Below are positions 1 through 11,490 of a stretch of 64,000 bases of DNA, piece after piece. The notes under the pieces are model-generated. The model searched no databases. It saw nothing but the letters and a program-made list of their open reading frames with translations, and was not told where the DNA came from. Origin of the DNA: Lachnospiraceae bacterium C6A11 (lineage in GTDB: Bacteria; Bacillota; Clostridia; Lachnospirales; Lachnospiraceae); contig KL370879.1 of assembly GCA_000702245.1 (NCBI GenBank), positions 343,443-407,442 on the forward strand, written 5' to 3'. Every line of letters starts with the position of its first letter. Position 1 is the stretch's first letter. The position numbers were made by a program, and so were the translations under genes.

Positions 1-3000
1 TTGCAAGAGAAGCCTTTGTGATACCGAGGAGAGTCTGCTTAGCTTCAACAGGTCTCTTTCCTTCAGCGATAAGCTGCTCATTGATCTCGTTAACATCAAG
101 TACGTCAACAAGTGAACCTGGAAGAAGATGTGAATCTCCGTTATCCTCTATTCTTACCTTCTTCAGCATCTGGCGAACGATGATCTCGATATGCTTATCG
201 TTGATATCAACACCCTGGAGACGGTAAACCTTCTGAACTTCTCTGATCATATAGTTCTGTACTGCATCAACACCCTTGATCTTAAGGATATCGTGTGGAT
301 TTACAGAACCCTCTGTAAGCTCGTCGCCGGCCTCAAGAACCTGTCCGTCACGAACCTTGATACGTGAACCGTAAGGAATGAGGTATGCCTTTGACTCGCC
401 TGTCTCATCATTTGTAATGATAACTTCCTTCTTCTTACCTTCCTTGTAAGTAACCTTGCCGCCGAACTCTGCAATGATTGCAAGTCCCTTTGGCTTACGA
501 GCCTCGAAAAGCTCTTCTACTCTAGGAAGACCCTGTGTGATATCGCCACCGGCAACACCACCGGTATGGAATGTTCTCATCGTAAGCTGTGTACCAGGCT
601 CACCGATTGACTGAGCTGCGATGATACCGACAGCCTCACCAACCTGAACTGCCTGTCCGGTAGCCATGTTAGCGCCGTAGCACTTAGCACAGATACCAAG
701 ATGTGACTTACATGTAAGGATCGATCTGATCTTTAATCTTGCATCTCTTCTTACCATTCCTGTTTCAGGATCTGTGAAAGGAAGATCTGTGTCAGGCTGA
801 ATACCGTATTTGATAACATTTTCAGCACGCTTAGGAGTGATCATATGATTCTTCTTAACGATCATATTTCCATCCTTATCAAATACTGAAACAGCGGTAT
901 AACGGCCTGTGATTCTGTCCTGGAAGCTCTCTACTATTTCGTCTACACCCTCGATGAATGCCTGAACATAGATGCCCGGCTTCTCATCCTGGCCCTCGCA
1001 ACAGTCTGTCTCACGTATGATAAGATCCTGTGAAACGTCTACGAGACGTCTTGTAAGGTAACCAGAGTCAGCTGTACGAAGAGCTGTATCTGAAAGACCC
1101 TTACGAGCACCGTGTGCGGAGATGAAATACTCGAGTACGTCAAGACCTTCACGGAAGTTAGACTTAATAGGAAGCTCGATAGCCTTACCTGTTGTATCAG
1201 CCATAAGACCACGCATACCTGTCAGCTGCTTGATCTGCTGATCGGAACCACGGGCTCCGGAATCGGCCATCATGTAAATATTATTGTATTTGTCAAGTCC
1301 ATCAAGGAGGGCTTTCTTAAGATCGTTATCTGCCTTATCCCATACTCTGATGGTAGCATTGTATCTCTCCTCTTCTGTGAGGAAGCCCTTGTTGAACATT
1401 TCAGCGATATTATCAACGACATCCTGTGCTTTGTTAAGGATATCAGGCTTAGACTCAGGAACGGTCATATCTGCAACGGAAACGGTGATACCGCTCAGTG
1501 TAGAATACTTGTAACCGATAGCCTTAACCTTATCAAGAACCTCAGCTGTCATTGTTGCACCATGAGTATTGATGCACTTATCAAGGATCTTCTTGAGCTG
1601 CTTCTTACCAACATGGAAGTTGATCTCAGGAAGGTTTGCATTCTCAGGGATAGATCTGTCAACAAATCCAAGATCCTGAGGAATGATCTCGTTGAAGAGA
1701 AGCTTTCCGAGTGTGGTACGAACCATACTCTTAACCTCTGTTCCGTCAGCAAGCACTGCCTTTCTCTGAACAAATATCTTCTGCTGAAGAGTGATATCCT
1801 TGTTCTCGAATGCAAGAAGTGCTGCGTTCATATCCTTGAAGTAGTGACCTACAACATCATGAACTCTACATGTGATATTCTTGAAGAATCTTGTATTATC
1901 CTTGGTCTGCTTCTTGATAACTCTGATCCTTACGATATCTGTAAGGCGGAGTCTCTTCTCTCTGTCAGGAAGCTTAACTGCCTCGATAACAGCTTCAACG
2001 TTTGCTCTCTCATCATCAAGAAGGAACTCACCCTTGATCTCACTCTCATCAGCAGGTGTCTCTTTGAATCTGTCATTTGTCAGGTAGTAGATACCAAGTA
2101 CCATATCCTGTGAAGGAACAGAAACAACGCCACCGTCTGAAGGCTTAAGGAGGTTGTTAGGTGAAAGCAGAAGGAATCTGCACTCAGCCTGTGCCTCAAC
2201 CGAAAGTGGAAGGTGAACAGCCATCTGGTCTCCATCGAAGTCGGCGTTAAACGCTGTACATACGAGTGGATGAAGCTTGATAGCCTTACCCTCTACAAGG
2301 ATAGGCTCGAATGCCTGAATACCAAGTCTGTGAAGTGTCGGGGCACGGTTAAGCATAACCGGATGCTCCTTAATGACATCCTCAAGGATGTCCCAAACCT
2401 GTGGCTCAAGTCTCTCAACCATCTTCTTGGCTGCCTTGATATTGTTAGCGATTCCCTTGGCTGTAAGCTCCTTCATAACGAATGGCTTGAAGAGCTCGAT
2501 AGCCATCTCCTTAGGGAGACCGCACTGATAGATCTTAAGCTCAGGACCAACAACGATAACCGAACGACCTGAATAGTCAACACGCTTACCGAGAAGGTTC
2601 TGACGGAAACGTCCCTGCTTACCTTTAAGCATATCTGACAGAGACTTGAGTGCTCTGTTACCAGGACCTGTAACAGGTCTTCCACGACGTCCGTTATCTA
2701 TAAGTGCATCTACTGCTTCCTGAAGCATTCTCTTCTCGTTTCTGACGATGATGTCAGGAGCTGAGAGCTCAAGAAGTCTCTTAAGTCTGTTATTTCTATT
2801 GATGATCCTTCTGTAAAGATCATTAAGGTCAGATGTTGCGAATCTGCCACCGTCAAGCTGTACCATAGGTCTGATATCCGGAGGGATAACAGGAACCACG
2901 TCCATGATCATCCATTCAGGCTTGTTGTTTGAGTTTCTGAATGCCTCGATAACCTCAAGCTTCTTGATGATCTTAGCCTTCTTCTGACCTGTTGAGGTCT

Positions 3001-3613
3001 CGAGCTCTTCCTGAAGAGCCTCACCCTCAGCAACAAGATCTATTGATGAAAGGAGCTCCTTGATAGCCTCAGCGCCCATTCCTACACGGAACTTACCAAC
3101 GCCGTACTGCTCAACCTTTGCCTTGTACTCTGTCTCTGTAAGAACATCTTTAACATGAAGGTCTGTTTCACCCGGATCAAGTACGATGTATGATGCAAAG
3201 TAAAGAACTCTCTCAAGGATCCTTGGAGACAGGTCGAGAAGAAGTCCCATCCTGCTCGGGATACCCTTAAAATACCAGATATGTGACACAGGCGCAGCGA
3301 GCTCGATATGGCCCATACGCTCACGTCTAACTGATGATTTTGTTACTTCAACGCCGCAGCGGTCGCAGACGATACCCTTGAAACGTATCTTCTTATACTT
3401 ACCGCAGTGGCACTCCCAATCCTTGCTAGGTCCGAATATTCTCTCGCAGAAGAGACCGTCCTTTTCAGGTTTGAGTGTTCTATAGTTAATGGTCTCAGGC
3501 TTCTTAACCTCGCCGTGTGACCATTCTCTGATCTTATCAGGAGATGCAAGTCCAATTCTTATAGCATCAAAATTTATAGGCTGTTCCTGCTCTACATTTT
3601 CAATTACTGCCAT
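1..3613 (-). CDS. rpoC: RNA polymerase subunit beta' (3' end outside window)
   Basis: Catalytic beta' subunit of RNA polymerase. The frame is open from the ATG at 3613 to the window edge, so about 1204 N-terminal codons are present and the C-terminus is missing. Translation begins [21 protein letters not shown]. The N-terminal zinc ribbon is visible (CHCGK then CDRCG, about residues 70-90), and the active-site loop NADFDGDQ that binds catalytic Mg starts near residue 456. The second zinc-binding region (CEGQ with [11 protein letters not shown]) lies near residues 870-950, followed by the trigger-loop part RTFHTGG. An RBS (GAGAGGAG) precedes the ATG, and rpoB ends 18 bases upstream, so the two are one transcription unit. 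All other reading frames here are antisense shadows. Confidence 0.98.
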   Translation of the reverse strand, partial: MAVIENVEQEQPINFDAIRIGLASPDKIREWSHGEVKKPETINYRTLKPEKDGLFCERIFGPSKDWECHCGKYKKIRFKGIVCDRCGVEVTKSSVRRERMGHIELAAPVSHIWYFKGIPSRMGLLLDLSPRILERVLYFASYIVLDPGETDLHVKDVLTETEYKAKVEQYGVGKFRVGMGAEAIKELLSSIDLVAEGEALQEELETSTGQKKAKIIKKLEVIEAFRNSNNKPEWMIMDVVPVIPPDIRPMVQLDGGRFATSDLNDLYRRIINRNNRLKRLLELSAPDIIVRNEKRMLQEAVDALIDNGRRGRPVTGPGNRALKSLSDMLKGKQGRFRQNLLGKRVDYSGRSVIVVGPELKIYQCGLPKEMAIELFKPFVMKELTAKGIANNIKAAKKMVERLEPQVWDILEDVIKEHPVMLNRAPTLHRLGIQAFEPILVEGKAIKLHPLVCTAFNADFDGDQMAVHLPLSVEAQAECRFLLLSPNNLLKPSDGGVVSVPSQDMVLGIYYLTNDRFKETPADESEIKGEFLLDDERANVEAVIEAVKLPDREKRLRLTDIVRIRVIKKQTKDNTRFFKNITCRVHDVVGHYFKDMNAALLAFENKDITLQQKIFVQRKAVLADGTEVKSMVRTTLGKLLFNEIIPQDLGFVDRSIPENANLPEINFHVGKKQLKKILDKCINTHGATMTAEVLDKVKAIGYKYSTLSGITVSVADMTVPESKPDILNKAQDVVDNIAEMFNKGFLTEEERYNATIRVWDKADNDLKKALLDGLDKYNNIYMMADSGARGSDQQIKQLTGMRGLMADTTGKAIELPIKSNFREGLDVLEYFISAHGARKGLSDTALRTADSGYLTRRLVDVSQDLIIRETDCCEGQDEKPGIYVQAFIEGVDEIVESFQDRITGRYTAVSVFDKDGNMIVKKNHMITPKRAENVIKYGIQPDTDLPFTDPETGMVRRDARLKIRSILTCKSHLGICAKCYGANMATGQAVQVGEAVGIIAAQSIGEPGTQLTMRTFHTGGVAGGDITQGLPRVEELFEARKPKGLAIIAEFGGKVTYKEGKKKEVIITNDETGESKAYLIPYGSRIKVRDGQVLEAGDELTEGSVNPHDILKIKGVDAVQNYMIREVQKVYRLQGVDINDKHIEIIVRQMLKKVRIEDNGDSHLLPGSLVDVLDVNEINEQLIAEGKRPVEAKQTLLGITKASLA

Positions 3614-3631
3614 CTTACTATTCTCCTCTCA

Positions 3632-6600
3632 TTAAAAATCGCCGTCATCTGAATAGTCATCAGAATAGTCGTCATCGTAGTCATCAGTGTAGTCATCTGA
3701 GGTATAGTCATCCGAAAGGGATGTAAGCTCACCCTCTTCATCAACTCCGCTGTAGCCCTGTGACTCAAGATCCTCGCCGAACTTCTCATCGCCTTCAAGG
3801 AATCTTCTTGTATTCTGATCGTAATCTACAGACTCTCCAAGCTCAACCTCTTCTCCGTCCTCCTTAAGAACTCTTACATCCAGACCAAGTGACTGGAACT
3901 CCTTAAGAAGTACCTTGAATGATTCAGGGATACCCGGCTCAGGAATGTTGTCGCCCTTGATGATAGCTTCGTATGTCTTAACACGTCCTGTTACGTCATC
4001 GGACTTAACAGTAAGGATCTCCTGCAGTGTATAAGAAGCACCATAAGCCTCAAGAGCCCAAACTTCCATCTCACCGAAACGCTGTCCACCGAACTGAGCT
4101 TTACCGCCGAGAGGCTGCTGTGTAACGAGTGAGTAAGGACCTGTTGAACGAGCATGGATCTTATCATCAACAAGGTGATGAAGCTTAAGATAATGCATGT
4201 ATCCGATTGAAATAGGTGCAGGGAATGCCTCACCTGTACGTCCGTCACGAAGTGTAACCTTACCGGTCTCATCGATAGGAACGCCCTTCCACTCTTCTCT
4301 GTGATCTCTGTTGTCATAGAGATACTGCATAACCTCAGGATCAACGTTATCCTTGTATTTTGCCTCGAAGTCTTCCCATTCTGCATTTACGTAGTCATTT
4401 GCCATTACAAGTGCTGCTCTGATGTCCTTCTCGTTAGCACCGTCAAATATAGGTGTAGATACCTTAAAGCCAAGTACCTGTGCAGCAAGACCGAAGTGAA
4501 GCTCCAGCACCTGACCGATATTCATACGTGAAGGAACGCCGAGAGGATTAAGCACGATATCAAGCGGACGTCCGTTTGGAAGATATGGCATATCCTCTAC
4601 AGGAAGCACTCTTGAAACGACACCCTTGTTACCGTGACGGCCGGCCATCTTATCACCAACCGAGATCTTTCTCTTCTGAGCGATATATACTCTGACTGAC
4701 TTATTTACTCCAGGAGGAAGCTCATCGCCATTCTCCCTTGTAAATACCTTTGTATCCATTACAACGCCGTATGCACCGTGAGGAACTCTGAGGGATGTAT
4801 CCCTAACCTCTCTTGCCTTCTCACCGAAGATAGCTCTGAGAAGTCTCTCCTCTGCTGTAAGCTCTGTCTCTCCCTTAGGAGTAACCTTACCTACAAGGAT
4901 GTCACCGGCACGAACCTCAGCACCGATACGGATGATACCGTTCTCATCAAGATCCTTAAGAGCATCCTGAGAAAGTCCGGCAAGATCTCTTGTGATCTCC
5001 TCGGCACCAAGTTTTGTATCACGAGCCTCTGCTTCATACTCTTCAATATGAACTGAGGTGTAAACATCTTCCTTAACAAGTCTCTCTGAAAGAAGTACCG
5101 CATCCTCGTAGTTGTAACCTTCCCAGGTCATGAAACCGATAAGTGGGTTCTTACCGAGAGCAAGCTCTCCGTTATATGTTGAAGCACCGTCAGCGATAAC
5201 CTCACCCTTCTTAACTTTCTCGCCTGTAACAACGATAGGATGCTGGTTCATGCAGTTACCCTGGTTACTTCTTGCAAACTTGATTACATTGTATTCATCA
5301 AGTGTTCCGTCCTCGTCAGCCTTAACGATGATCTTCTCGCTTGAAGAAAGCTCAACGACACCGTCACGCTTACATACGATGCAGACACCTGAGTCAACAG
5401 CCGCCTTAGCCTCCATGCCTGTACCGATGACAGGTGAATCCGTTCTGAGAAGCGGAACTGCCTGACGCTGCATGTTGGAACCCATGAGGGCACGGTTAGC
5501 ATCATCGTTCTGAAGGAAAGGAACCATCGATGTAGCAACAGAGAATACCATACGAGGAGATACGTCCATAAGGTCGATTTCGCTCTTAGCGAACTCTGCA
5601 GTCTCTTCTCTGTAACGTCCTGCGACATTGTTTCTGATGAAGTGTCCTTCTTCATCAAGCGGTTCAGAAGCCTGAGCTACGTGATAGTTATCCTCTTCGT
5701 CTGCTGTAAGGTATCTAACCTCATCAGTAACTACAGGATTTTCAGGATCTGTCTTGTCAACAACACGGTATGGAGCCTCGATGAAACCATACTCATTGAT
5801 CCTTGCGAAAGTAGCAAGTGAGTTGATAAGACCGATGTTAGGACCTTCAGGTGTCTCGATAGGACACATTCTTCCGTAATGTGTATAGTGTACGTCTCGA
5901 ACCTCGAATCCGGCTCTGTCTCGCGAAAGACCACCAGGACCAAGTGCTGAAAGACGTCTCTTATGTGTAAGCTCAGAAAGTGGGTTATTCTGATCCATGA
6001 ACTGTGAAAGCTGTGATGAACCGAAGAACTCCTTAACTGCAGCTGTAACCGGCTTAATATTTATAAGTGACTGAGGTGAAATAGTTTCAATATCCTGAGT
6101 TGTCATACGTTCTCTGACAACTCTCTCAAGTCTTGAAAGACCGATACGATACTGATTCTGGAGAAGTTCTCCGACTGATCTGATACGTCTGTTTCCGAGG
6201 TGGTCGATATCATCATCGCTGCCAACACCGTACTCAAGATGCATATTATAGTTAATAGAAGCAAGTATATCTTCCTTAGTAATATGCTTTGGAACAAGAT
6301 CGTTAACTGCTGCTCTTATAGCTTCCTTAAGTTCATCTGCGTCGTCATATTCCTCAAGAAGTCTCTTAAGTGCAGGATAGTAAACATACTCATTGATGCC
6401 AACCTCAGCAGGATCGAAATCAACGTACTCGCGAAGATCTACAGCCATATTTGAAAGAACCTTAACGTTCTTCTCCTCTGTCTGTACAACTACGCTAGGT
6501 ACTGCACTGTCCTGAATCTTCTTAGCAGCCTCACGGTTTACGATCTCACCGGCAGCATAAAGCAGCTCGCCTGTTGTAGGGTCGATAACATCCTCAGCAA

Positions 6601-7480
6601 GGATGAGTCCCTCGATACGGTTGGCAAGCGCAAGCTTCTTATTGAATTTGTATCTTCCGACCTTTGCCAGATCATATCTTCTGACATCGAAGAACATACT
6701 GTTGATAAGGCTTTCAGCACTTTCAACAGCGAGAGGTTCACCCGGTCTGATCTTCTTATAGAGCTCAAGGAGACCTTCCTCGTAACTTCTTGAAGGATCC
6801 TTCTCAAATGAAGCAAGTAGCTTTGGCTCATCGCCGAAAAGCTCAAGTATCTCTTCATTTGTTCCTATACCAAGCGAACGAATGAATACTGTGATAGGAA
6901 CCTTTCTGGTCCTGTCCACACGTACATAGAATACATCATTAGAATCTGTTTCATACTCAAGCCATGCACCTCTGTTAGGAATTACCTGGCTGGAATAAAG
7001 TGTTTTACCGATCTTATCGTGACCGATCGCGAAATATATACCAGGAGAACGAACTAACTGGCTAACGATAACACGCTCAGCTCCATTGATGACAAATGTA
7101 CCTGTCTCTGTCATGAGAGGGAGGTCACCCATGAATATCTCATGCTGGCTGATCTCTTCCGTCTCCTGATTATTGAGGCGTACTTTTACCTTGAGCGGAG
7201 CTGCATATGTAGCATCTCTCTCCTTGCATTCTTCAATAGTGTACTTGATATCATCTCTGCATAACTGAAAATCAACAAACTCCAGACTGAGCTGTCCTGT
7301 GAAATCAGTTATAGGAGAAATATCGTCAAAAGCTTCTCTTAGCCCTTCGGTAAGGAACCATTCGTACGAGCTGACCTGAACCTCAATAAGGTTAGGCATG
7401 TCAATAACTTCCTTCTTGCTGGAATATCCCATTCTCTGGCTTCTTCCCGACTTGATAGGATGCATTCTGTACTTATTCAT
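3632..7480 (-). CDS. rpoB: RNA polymerase subunit beta
   Basis: Beta subunit of RNA polymerase, 1282 residues. I chose the ATG at 7480 ([12 protein letters not shown]) because AAGGGGTG lies nine bases before it; the frame stays open a further 19 codons upstream without a better site. The rifampicin-pocket segment ([19 protein letters not shown]) is near residues 485-515 with the usual drug-sensitive residues. The C-terminal half carries the conserved [20 protein letters not shown] segment. After the normal end the protein continues with an acidic tail of about 45 residues that ends in D/Y/S/T repeats ([19 protein letters not shown]). rpoC follows after 18 bases. rplJL is not directly upstream, unlike the common arrangement. 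Confidence 0.98.
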   Translation of the reverse strand: MNKYRMHPIKSGRSQRMGYSSKKEVIDMPNLIEVQVSSYEWFLTEGLREAFDDISPITDFTGQLSLEFVDFQLCRDDIKYTIEECKERDATYAAPLKVKVRLNNQETEEISQHEIFMGDLPLMTETGTFVINGAERVIVSQLVRSPGIYFAIGHDKIGKTLYSSQVIPNRGAWLEYETDSNDVFYVRVDRTRKVPITVFIRSLGIGTNEEILELFGDEPKLLASFEKDPSRSYEEGLLELYKKIRPGEPLAVESAESLINSMFFDVRRYDLAKVGRYKFNKKLALANRIEGLILAEDVIDPTTGELLYAAGEIVNREAAKKIQDSAVPSVVVQTEEKNVKVLSNMAVDLREYVDFDPAEVGINEYVYYPALKRLLEEYDDADELKEAIRAAVNDLVPKHITKEDILASINYNMHLEYGVGSDDDIDHLGNRRIRSVGELLQNQYRIGLSRLERVVRERMTTQDIETISPQSLINIKPVTAAVKEFFGSSQLSQFMDQNNPLSELTHKRRLSALGPGGLSRDRAGFEVRDVHYTHYGRMCPIETPEGPNIGLINSLATFARINEYGFIEAPYRVVDKTDPENPVVTDEVRYLTADEEDNYHVAQASEPLDEEGHFIRNNVAGRYREETAEFAKSEIDLMDVSPRMVFSVATSMVPFLQNDDANRALMGSNMQRQAVPLLRTDSPVIGTGMEAKAAVDSGVCIVCKRDGVVELSSSEKIIVKADEDGTLDEYNVIKFARSNQGNCMNQHPIVVTGEKVKKGEVIADGASTYNGELALGKNPLIGFMTWEGYNYEDAVLLSERLVKEDVYTSVHIEEYEAEARDTKLGAEEITRDLAGLSQDALKDLDENGIIRIGAEVRAGDILVGKVTPKGETELTAEERLLRAIFGEKAREVRDTSLRVPHGAYGVVMDTKVFTRENGDELPPGVNKSVRVYIAQKRKISVGDKMAGRHGNKGVVSRVLPVEDMPYLPNGRPLDIVLNPLGVPSRMNIGQVLELHFGLAAQVLGFKVSTPIFDGANEKDIRAALVMANDYVNAEWEDFEAKYKDNVDPEVMQYLYDNRDHREEWKGVPIDETGKVTLRDGRTGEAFPAPISIGYMHYLKLHHLVDDKIHARSTGPYSLVTQQPLGGKAQFGGQRFGEMEVWALEAYGASYTLQEILTVKSDDVTGRVKTYEAIIKGDNIPEPGIPESFKVLLKEFQSLGLDVRVLKEDGEEVELGESVDYDQNTRRFLEGDEKFGEDLESQGYSGVDEEGELTSLSDDYTSDDYTDDYDDDYSDDYSDDGDF

Positions 7481-7563
7481 CGACGCATTCACCCCTTGAA
7501 TTATTTTTGTGTCTATATATAGGAAATACAGGCACACGAACCCATATTAACCCATAATGACAG

Positions 7564-7620
7564 ATGATAATGATACCATTAAATGTCAAGGGTGTCAATC
7601 ACTAATTTTAAAAATTTTGT
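7564..7620 (-). promoter_or_regulatory. rpoBC promoter with tandem -35 boxes and AT-rich upstream tract
   Basis: On the minus strand a perfect -35 TTGACA (7593-7598) and a -10 TATCAT (7570-7575) are separated by 17 bases, giving a start near 7563 and a leader of about 80 bases. A second TTGACA (7584-7589) and a second TATCAT (7564-7569) overlap them with 14-base spacing. The bases just upstream (7599-7620) are almost pure A/T and could be an UP element. This gives rpoBC a strong promoter independent of rplJL. Confidence 0.75.
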
Positions 7621-7652
7621 GAACTTTTGAATGCATCCCATCAGAGCAGTTT

Positions 7653-8828
7653 TTACAGCATCATCCTATAGATATTCTCGCAGTCTGTTTCATCAAGTGT
7701 AACAAAGCCTGATATCGTTCCATTTCTTCCGTCACCGTGGCAGAGAACCTCAACAAGCTTAGGAATATCCTCTTCCTTACCGCCCAGTTCCTCAAGATTC
7801 TTCGGCATTCCAAGAGATATAAGGAAGCTTCTGAAGGCTTCGATGCCCGCCTTTGCTGTAACCTCAGGATGAGCAAAATCCATCTGGCAGCCCCATACTC
7901 TTACAGCCACCTGAGCAAATCTCATAACATTATGATTCATCTGATAGGTAAATACAGCCGGCATGGTAACCGCAAGCCCTGCACCATGCGCACAGTCATA
8001 GAGCGCTGACAATTCATGCTCGATATTGTGACTGTTCCAGTCCTGACTTCTTCCGACACCGCAGAGATTTGTATGAGCAACTGTTCCTGCCCACATGATA
8101 TTTGCCCTTGCCTCATAGTTATTCGGATCAGCAATAACTCTCGGTCCTTCATGTATCATTGTAAGAAGCAGTCCCTCGATAAGACGGTCTGTAACCTCAA
8201 CCTCTTCACTGTTTGTGAGATATCTTTCGTAAAGGTGAGCCATGATATCCGTGATGCCCGCTGCCGTCTGATAAGGAGGCAGAGTCTGCGTAAGAGCCGG
8301 ATCAAGTATACTGAACTTAGGTCTGATGGCATCACTGCCGGCACCTCTCTTAAACATTCCTTCTTCCTTGGTGATAACTGAATCACCGCTGCCCTCACTT
8401 CCGGCAGCCGCTATTGTAAGTACTGTCCCTACAGGGAGAGCCTTTTCTATCTTCTTGCCCTGATAAAAGTCCCAGAAATCTCCATCATATATCGTACCTG
8501 CAGCTATAGCCTTGGAAGAATCTATAACACTTCCACCGCCCACAGCGAGTATAAAATCAACCTCTTCCTTCCTGCAGAGCTCTATTCCTTCATAAACAAG
8601 TCCGCTTCTCGGATTAGGCTTAACTCCACCAAGAAGGCAGTATGCTATGCCTTCTTTATCCAGCGAAGCCTTAACTCTGTCCAGAAGCCCCGACCTTACA
8701 ACACTTCCGCCGCCGTAATGGATAAGCACTTTTGATCCGCCAAAGCTTTTAACATACGCTCCGGCCTCGTCCTCCTTATCCTTTCCAAATACAAAGCATG
8801 TCGGTGAATAAAACCTAAAATTCTCCAT
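7653..8828 (-). CDS. Iron-containing alcohol dehydrogenase (YqhD/BdhA-like)
   Basis: Predicted NAD(P)H-dependent, metal-dependent alcohol/aldehyde oxidoreductase of the group III family, 391 residues, normal length. The nucleotide-binding pattern YGGGSV (near 40) and AVGGGSVIDSSKAIAAG (near 95-110) match the YqhD and butanol-dehydrogenase subgroup. Metal ligands are present: Asp and His in TDIMAHLYE (near 193-197), and His in the SHNIEHELSALYDCAHGAG segment (near 266-280). RBS GAGGAGG precedes the ATG by eight bases. It lies upstream of rpoB but is separated by the rpoBC promoter. The substrate cannot be told; reduction of a short aldehyde at the end of fermentation is the usual role. Confidence 0.9.
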   Translation of the reverse strand: MENFRFYSPTCFVFGKDKEDEAGAYVKSFGGSKVLIHYGGGSVVRSGLLDRVKASLDKEGIAYCLLGGVKPNPRSGLVYEGIELCRKEEVDFILAVGGGSVIDSSKAIAAGTIYDGDFWDFYQGKKIEKALPVGTVLTIAAAGSEGSGDSVITKEEGMFKRGAGSDAIRPKFSILDPALTQTLPPYQTAAGITDIMAHLYERYLTNSEEVEVTDRLIEGLLLTMIHEGPRVIADPNNYEARANIMWAGTVAHTNLCGVGRSQDWNSHNIEHELSALYDCAHGAGLAVTMPAVFTYQMNHNVMRFAQVAVRVWGCQMDFAHPEVTAKAGIEAFRSFLISLGMPKNLEELGGKEEDIPKLVEVLCHGDGRNGTISGFVTLDETDCENIYRMML

Positions 8829-9007
8829 CAGTAAATCCTCCTCTTTTTCTTAAATATTAAAAACCCCTCATTGTTACTAAGCTTTGGTAAAAGTATCCAG
8901 CACTCCACTCCTGAATACGAACAGGAAGTCAACCGCGATTATTGAAGCTCCGCAGATTGGAAGGAACTGACCGGCAGTACGCCGGCCAGATCCCGTAAAG
9001 AACTGGA

Positions 9008-9405
9008 TTATATCGATCCGATGTGAAATTCCTTTTTTAACGGATCCGATATGAAATCAATAAATTCTTCTTTGGTTATAGGTTTCGAGAAATAGAAGCC
9101 CTGCAGGTAATCAACCTGAAGCTTCTTAAGAAGCTTTATATGGTCTACAGTCTCAACGCCTTCAACCAATATCTTCTTTTTCATCTGCTGTATCATCCTG
9201 ATGGTATTTTCAAGGATGACCATGCCAAGCTCGCTCTGCTCTGCTATCGGTATAAATTCATCCGGATACTGAGTTTTCTGTTATGCCTGAAGCTGCTGCC
9301 GATATCCAGATTCAGAGCCGCTCTGTTGTAGAAGCCCATTCCGAAGTCAATTCTGTCGTCCTCGTTTTCAACTGAAAGCATAACGCCGGTGAAACCGACC
9401 GCCTT
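9008..9405 (-). pseudogene. Remnant of a GGDEF-EAL cyclic-di-GMP gene
   Basis: Two out-of-frame fragments are visible on the minus strand. The upstream part (about 9405-9270) reads GFTGVMLSVENEDDRIDFG then GFYNRAALNLDI, which resembles the start of a GGDEF domain. The downstream part, from 9250 to 9008, reads EFIPIAEQSELGMVILENT and then ILVEGVET and YLQGFYFSKPI, the hallmark end of an EAL phosphodiesterase domain. Between them most of GGDEF and the catalytic EAL core are missing and the frame changes. The last 71 codons remain open from an ATG at 9223. I read this as a decayed gene, not a functional small protein. It begins directly after the MATE stop codon. Confidence 0.6.
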
Positions 9406-10800
9406 TCAAGATTTTCCGCCATTAGCGGGCACTTTTTCAGGTGTCTTTCGCAGCTTTTTACTCACAATATAAAAACATATAACATGCGCTGCGATCGTGA
9501 TGATCCATGAAACCGGATAGGTAATATAGATGTAGAACGGCCTGTGGAAACGAGCCATCTTAAAGAAGGTCTTCAGCCATACTATCCTGAGACCGCAGGC
9601 TCCGATAAGCGAGACTATCATCGGCATGACAGAATAGCCCATGCCTCTTATCGAGCCCACCATTACATCCATGATGCCGCAGAAATAATAGGTTCCGCAG
9701 ACAACCAGGATTCTTTCAAAGCCCTTATTTATAACATCCTGCTTTGGATAATAAATATGCAGCAGCTGGTGTCCAAAGAGAACCATCAGACCGCCAAGAA
9801 CCATTCCTGTGATGACAACCAGTATAAGTCCGTCCTTCAGTATCTTTCCTACTCTCTCGTATCTTCCCGCACCCATATTCTGGCTCGTAAAGGAAAGCGT
9901 AGCCTGATGCAGGGCATTCATGGATACATATACGAAGCCCTCCAGATTCTGTGCGGCAGAATTACCCGCAAGAACAGTTGAGCCGAACTTATTTATGGAT
10001 GACTGTATAACAACATTTGAAAGTGAGAACAGCGATCCCTGAAGTCCCGCCGGCAGACCTATCCTGAGTATCCTCAGAAGGGAATCACCATCTATCCCGA
10101 GCTGCTTCGGGTTCACTCTTATATCGCTCTCTTCTTTCATAAGGCATATCATGATAAGTGTTGCCGAGATCACCTGCGATATAACCGTCGCCCAGGCAAC
10201 ACCGGCTACATCCATCTTGTAGACGATAACGAAAAGCAGGTTGAAGAGCACATTTATAACACCTGCTATCGACAGAAAGTAAAGCGGCCTCCTGGTATCT
10301 CCCACCGCTCTCAGTATCGCACTTCCGAAGTTATAGACCATCATGGCCGGAAGTCCGATAAAATATATTTTCAGGTAGGTTGTCGCAAGGCCGATTACCT
10401 CCTTCGGCGCATTCATTATAACAAGAATATCCTTTGCAAAAAGGATACCGAACATCATAAGAAATACACCGCCGACAAGCGATATGACTATAGAAGTATG
10501 AACAAGCTTATTCGTATGCTCCTTATCTCTTGCACCTATCGCCTTGGCTATCAGTACATTCGAACCCACACTCAGTCCTATAAAAAGGTTGGTCATAAGG
10601 TTGATAAGTGCACCGTTCGAGCCTACCGCAGCAAGAGAATGCTTTCCGGCAAACTGTCCGACTACAACCGTGTCCGCAGCATTAAAAAGAAGCTGAAGCA
10701 CGCTTGAACACATCAGCGGAAATGCAAACATGATCATCTTCTTCATGATAGGACCGCTGGTCATGTCGATATTAACTTTTCTGCCTCCGCCTATTGACAT
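9406..10800 (-). CDS. MATE family multidrug/cation antiporter
   Basis: Predicted polytopic inner-membrane exporter of the MATE (NorM/DinF) family, 464 residues with about 12 hydrophobic segments. The N-terminal pattern GPIMKKMIMFAFPLMCSSVLQ, then NAADTVVVGQFAG and AVGSNG, is typical of clostridial MATE proteins. The ATG at 10800 (MSIGGGRK) has AGAGGAG five bases upstream; an open frame 18 codons longer has no comparable site. It follows the ABC importer genes by about 57 bases and may be read from them. The exported compound is unknown. Confidence 0.9.
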   Translation of the reverse strand: MSIGGGRKVNIDMTSGPIMKKMIMFAFPLMCSSVLQLLFNAADTVVVGQFAGKHSLAAVGSNGALINLMTNLFIGLSVGSNVLIAKAIGARDKEHTNKLVHTSIVISLVGGVFLMMFGILFAKDILVIMNAPKEVIGLATTYLKIYFIGLPAMMVYNFGSAILRAVGDTRRPLYFLSIAGVINVLFNLLFVIVYKMDVAGVAWATVISQVISATLIMICLMKEESDIRVNPKQLGIDGDSLLRILRIGLPAGLQGSLFSLSNVVIQSSINKFGSTVLAGNSAAQNLEGFVYVSMNALHQATLSFTSQNMGAGRYERVGKILKDGLILVVITGMVLGGLMVLFGHQLLHIYYPKQDVINKGFERILVVCGTYYFCGIMDVMVGSIRGMGYSVMPMIVSLIGACGLRIVWLKTFFKMARFHRPFYIYITYPVSWIITIAAHVICFYIVSKKLRKTPEKVPANGGKS

Positions 10801-10857
10801 ATTTACTCCTCTTTTAATAACGCTTTGAGCTGAGGTGTGACCCCCAGCTCTCATGTT

Positions 10858-11490
10858 TTAAACACTTATTATATTCAACTTTGGAATAATATCAAGATAT
10901 TCTTCCAGATGTGTAGTGATTATAAGTATTCCGTCCCCTGTTTTTTCGGCAATATAAGCCGCGCACTTACGTGCATTTTCCGCATCGAGTCCCGTGAATG
11001 GCTCATCCAGAAGATAAATATCTCTCGGAGCCATACATGCGCGGACTATACTGACCCTTCTCTTCATTCCGCCCGAAAGCTTTCCTGCCGGTTTTGTAAT
11101 ATCTTCAGAGTCAAGAAGCTTCGTCAGCTCCTTTCTGATATCCTCAGTACTTATCTCAGGATTCGTGATCCTTATATTCATGACCGCGCTCTCTTCCTCG
11201 CACAGCCTGTCCTCCTGAAATACAGCTCCCAGCTTTATATTTCTGATCTGCTTTCTGTATTCTTTATTTGCTCCTGCTTCCTTGCCGGTTTCTTTATAAT
11301 TATCCGCAGCTGTGATTGTTCCGCCACTCGGCTCTTCAAGTCCCATGATAAGCCTGAGCAGTGTAGTCTTACCGGTGCCCGAAGCTCCCTTAATAAGATA
11401 TCTTCCGCCGGTCTCAAATGCCGCCGAGAAGTCACTCAGAACATTTTCTTTATTATATATTTTTGTCAGTCTGTCTATTTTTATTACCAT
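10858..11490 (-). CDS. ABC importer ATPase, NitT/TauT-like
   Basis: ATP-binding subunit of a small ABC importer, 210 residues, shorter than most members of the group (about 240-260). Walker A is GASGTGKTTLL (near 36-46), the Q-loop is VFQEDRLC, the signature is LSGGMKRRVSI, Walker B is IYLLDEP, and the switch His is in TTHLEE. The ATG at 11490 lies inside the end of the permease gene (38-base overlap), so translation is probably coupled. With the permease and lipoprotein upstream it forms a complete transporter. Confidence 0.9.
   Translation of the reverse strand: MVIKIDRLTKIYNKENVLSDFSAAFETGGRYLIKGASGTGKTTLLRLIMGLEEPSGGTITAADNYKETGKEAGANKEYRKQIRNIKLGAVFQEDRLCEEESAVMNIRITNPEISTEDIRKELTKLLDSEDITKPAGKLSGGMKRRVSIVRACMAPRDIYLLDEPFTGLDAENARKCAAYIAEKTGDGILIITTHLEEYLDIIPKLNIISV

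Noticed and set aside
1112-2113. 333-codon plus-strand open frame
   Set aside because: It lies wholly antisense to rpoC, has Cys/Leu/Ser-rich composition, and no RBS; it is a shadow of the coding strand.
8829-9007. Gene in the gap between the alcohol dehydrogenase and the GGDEF-EAL remnant
   Set aside because: No frame with an RBS or recognisable motif was found; a convincing promoter could not be placed either.
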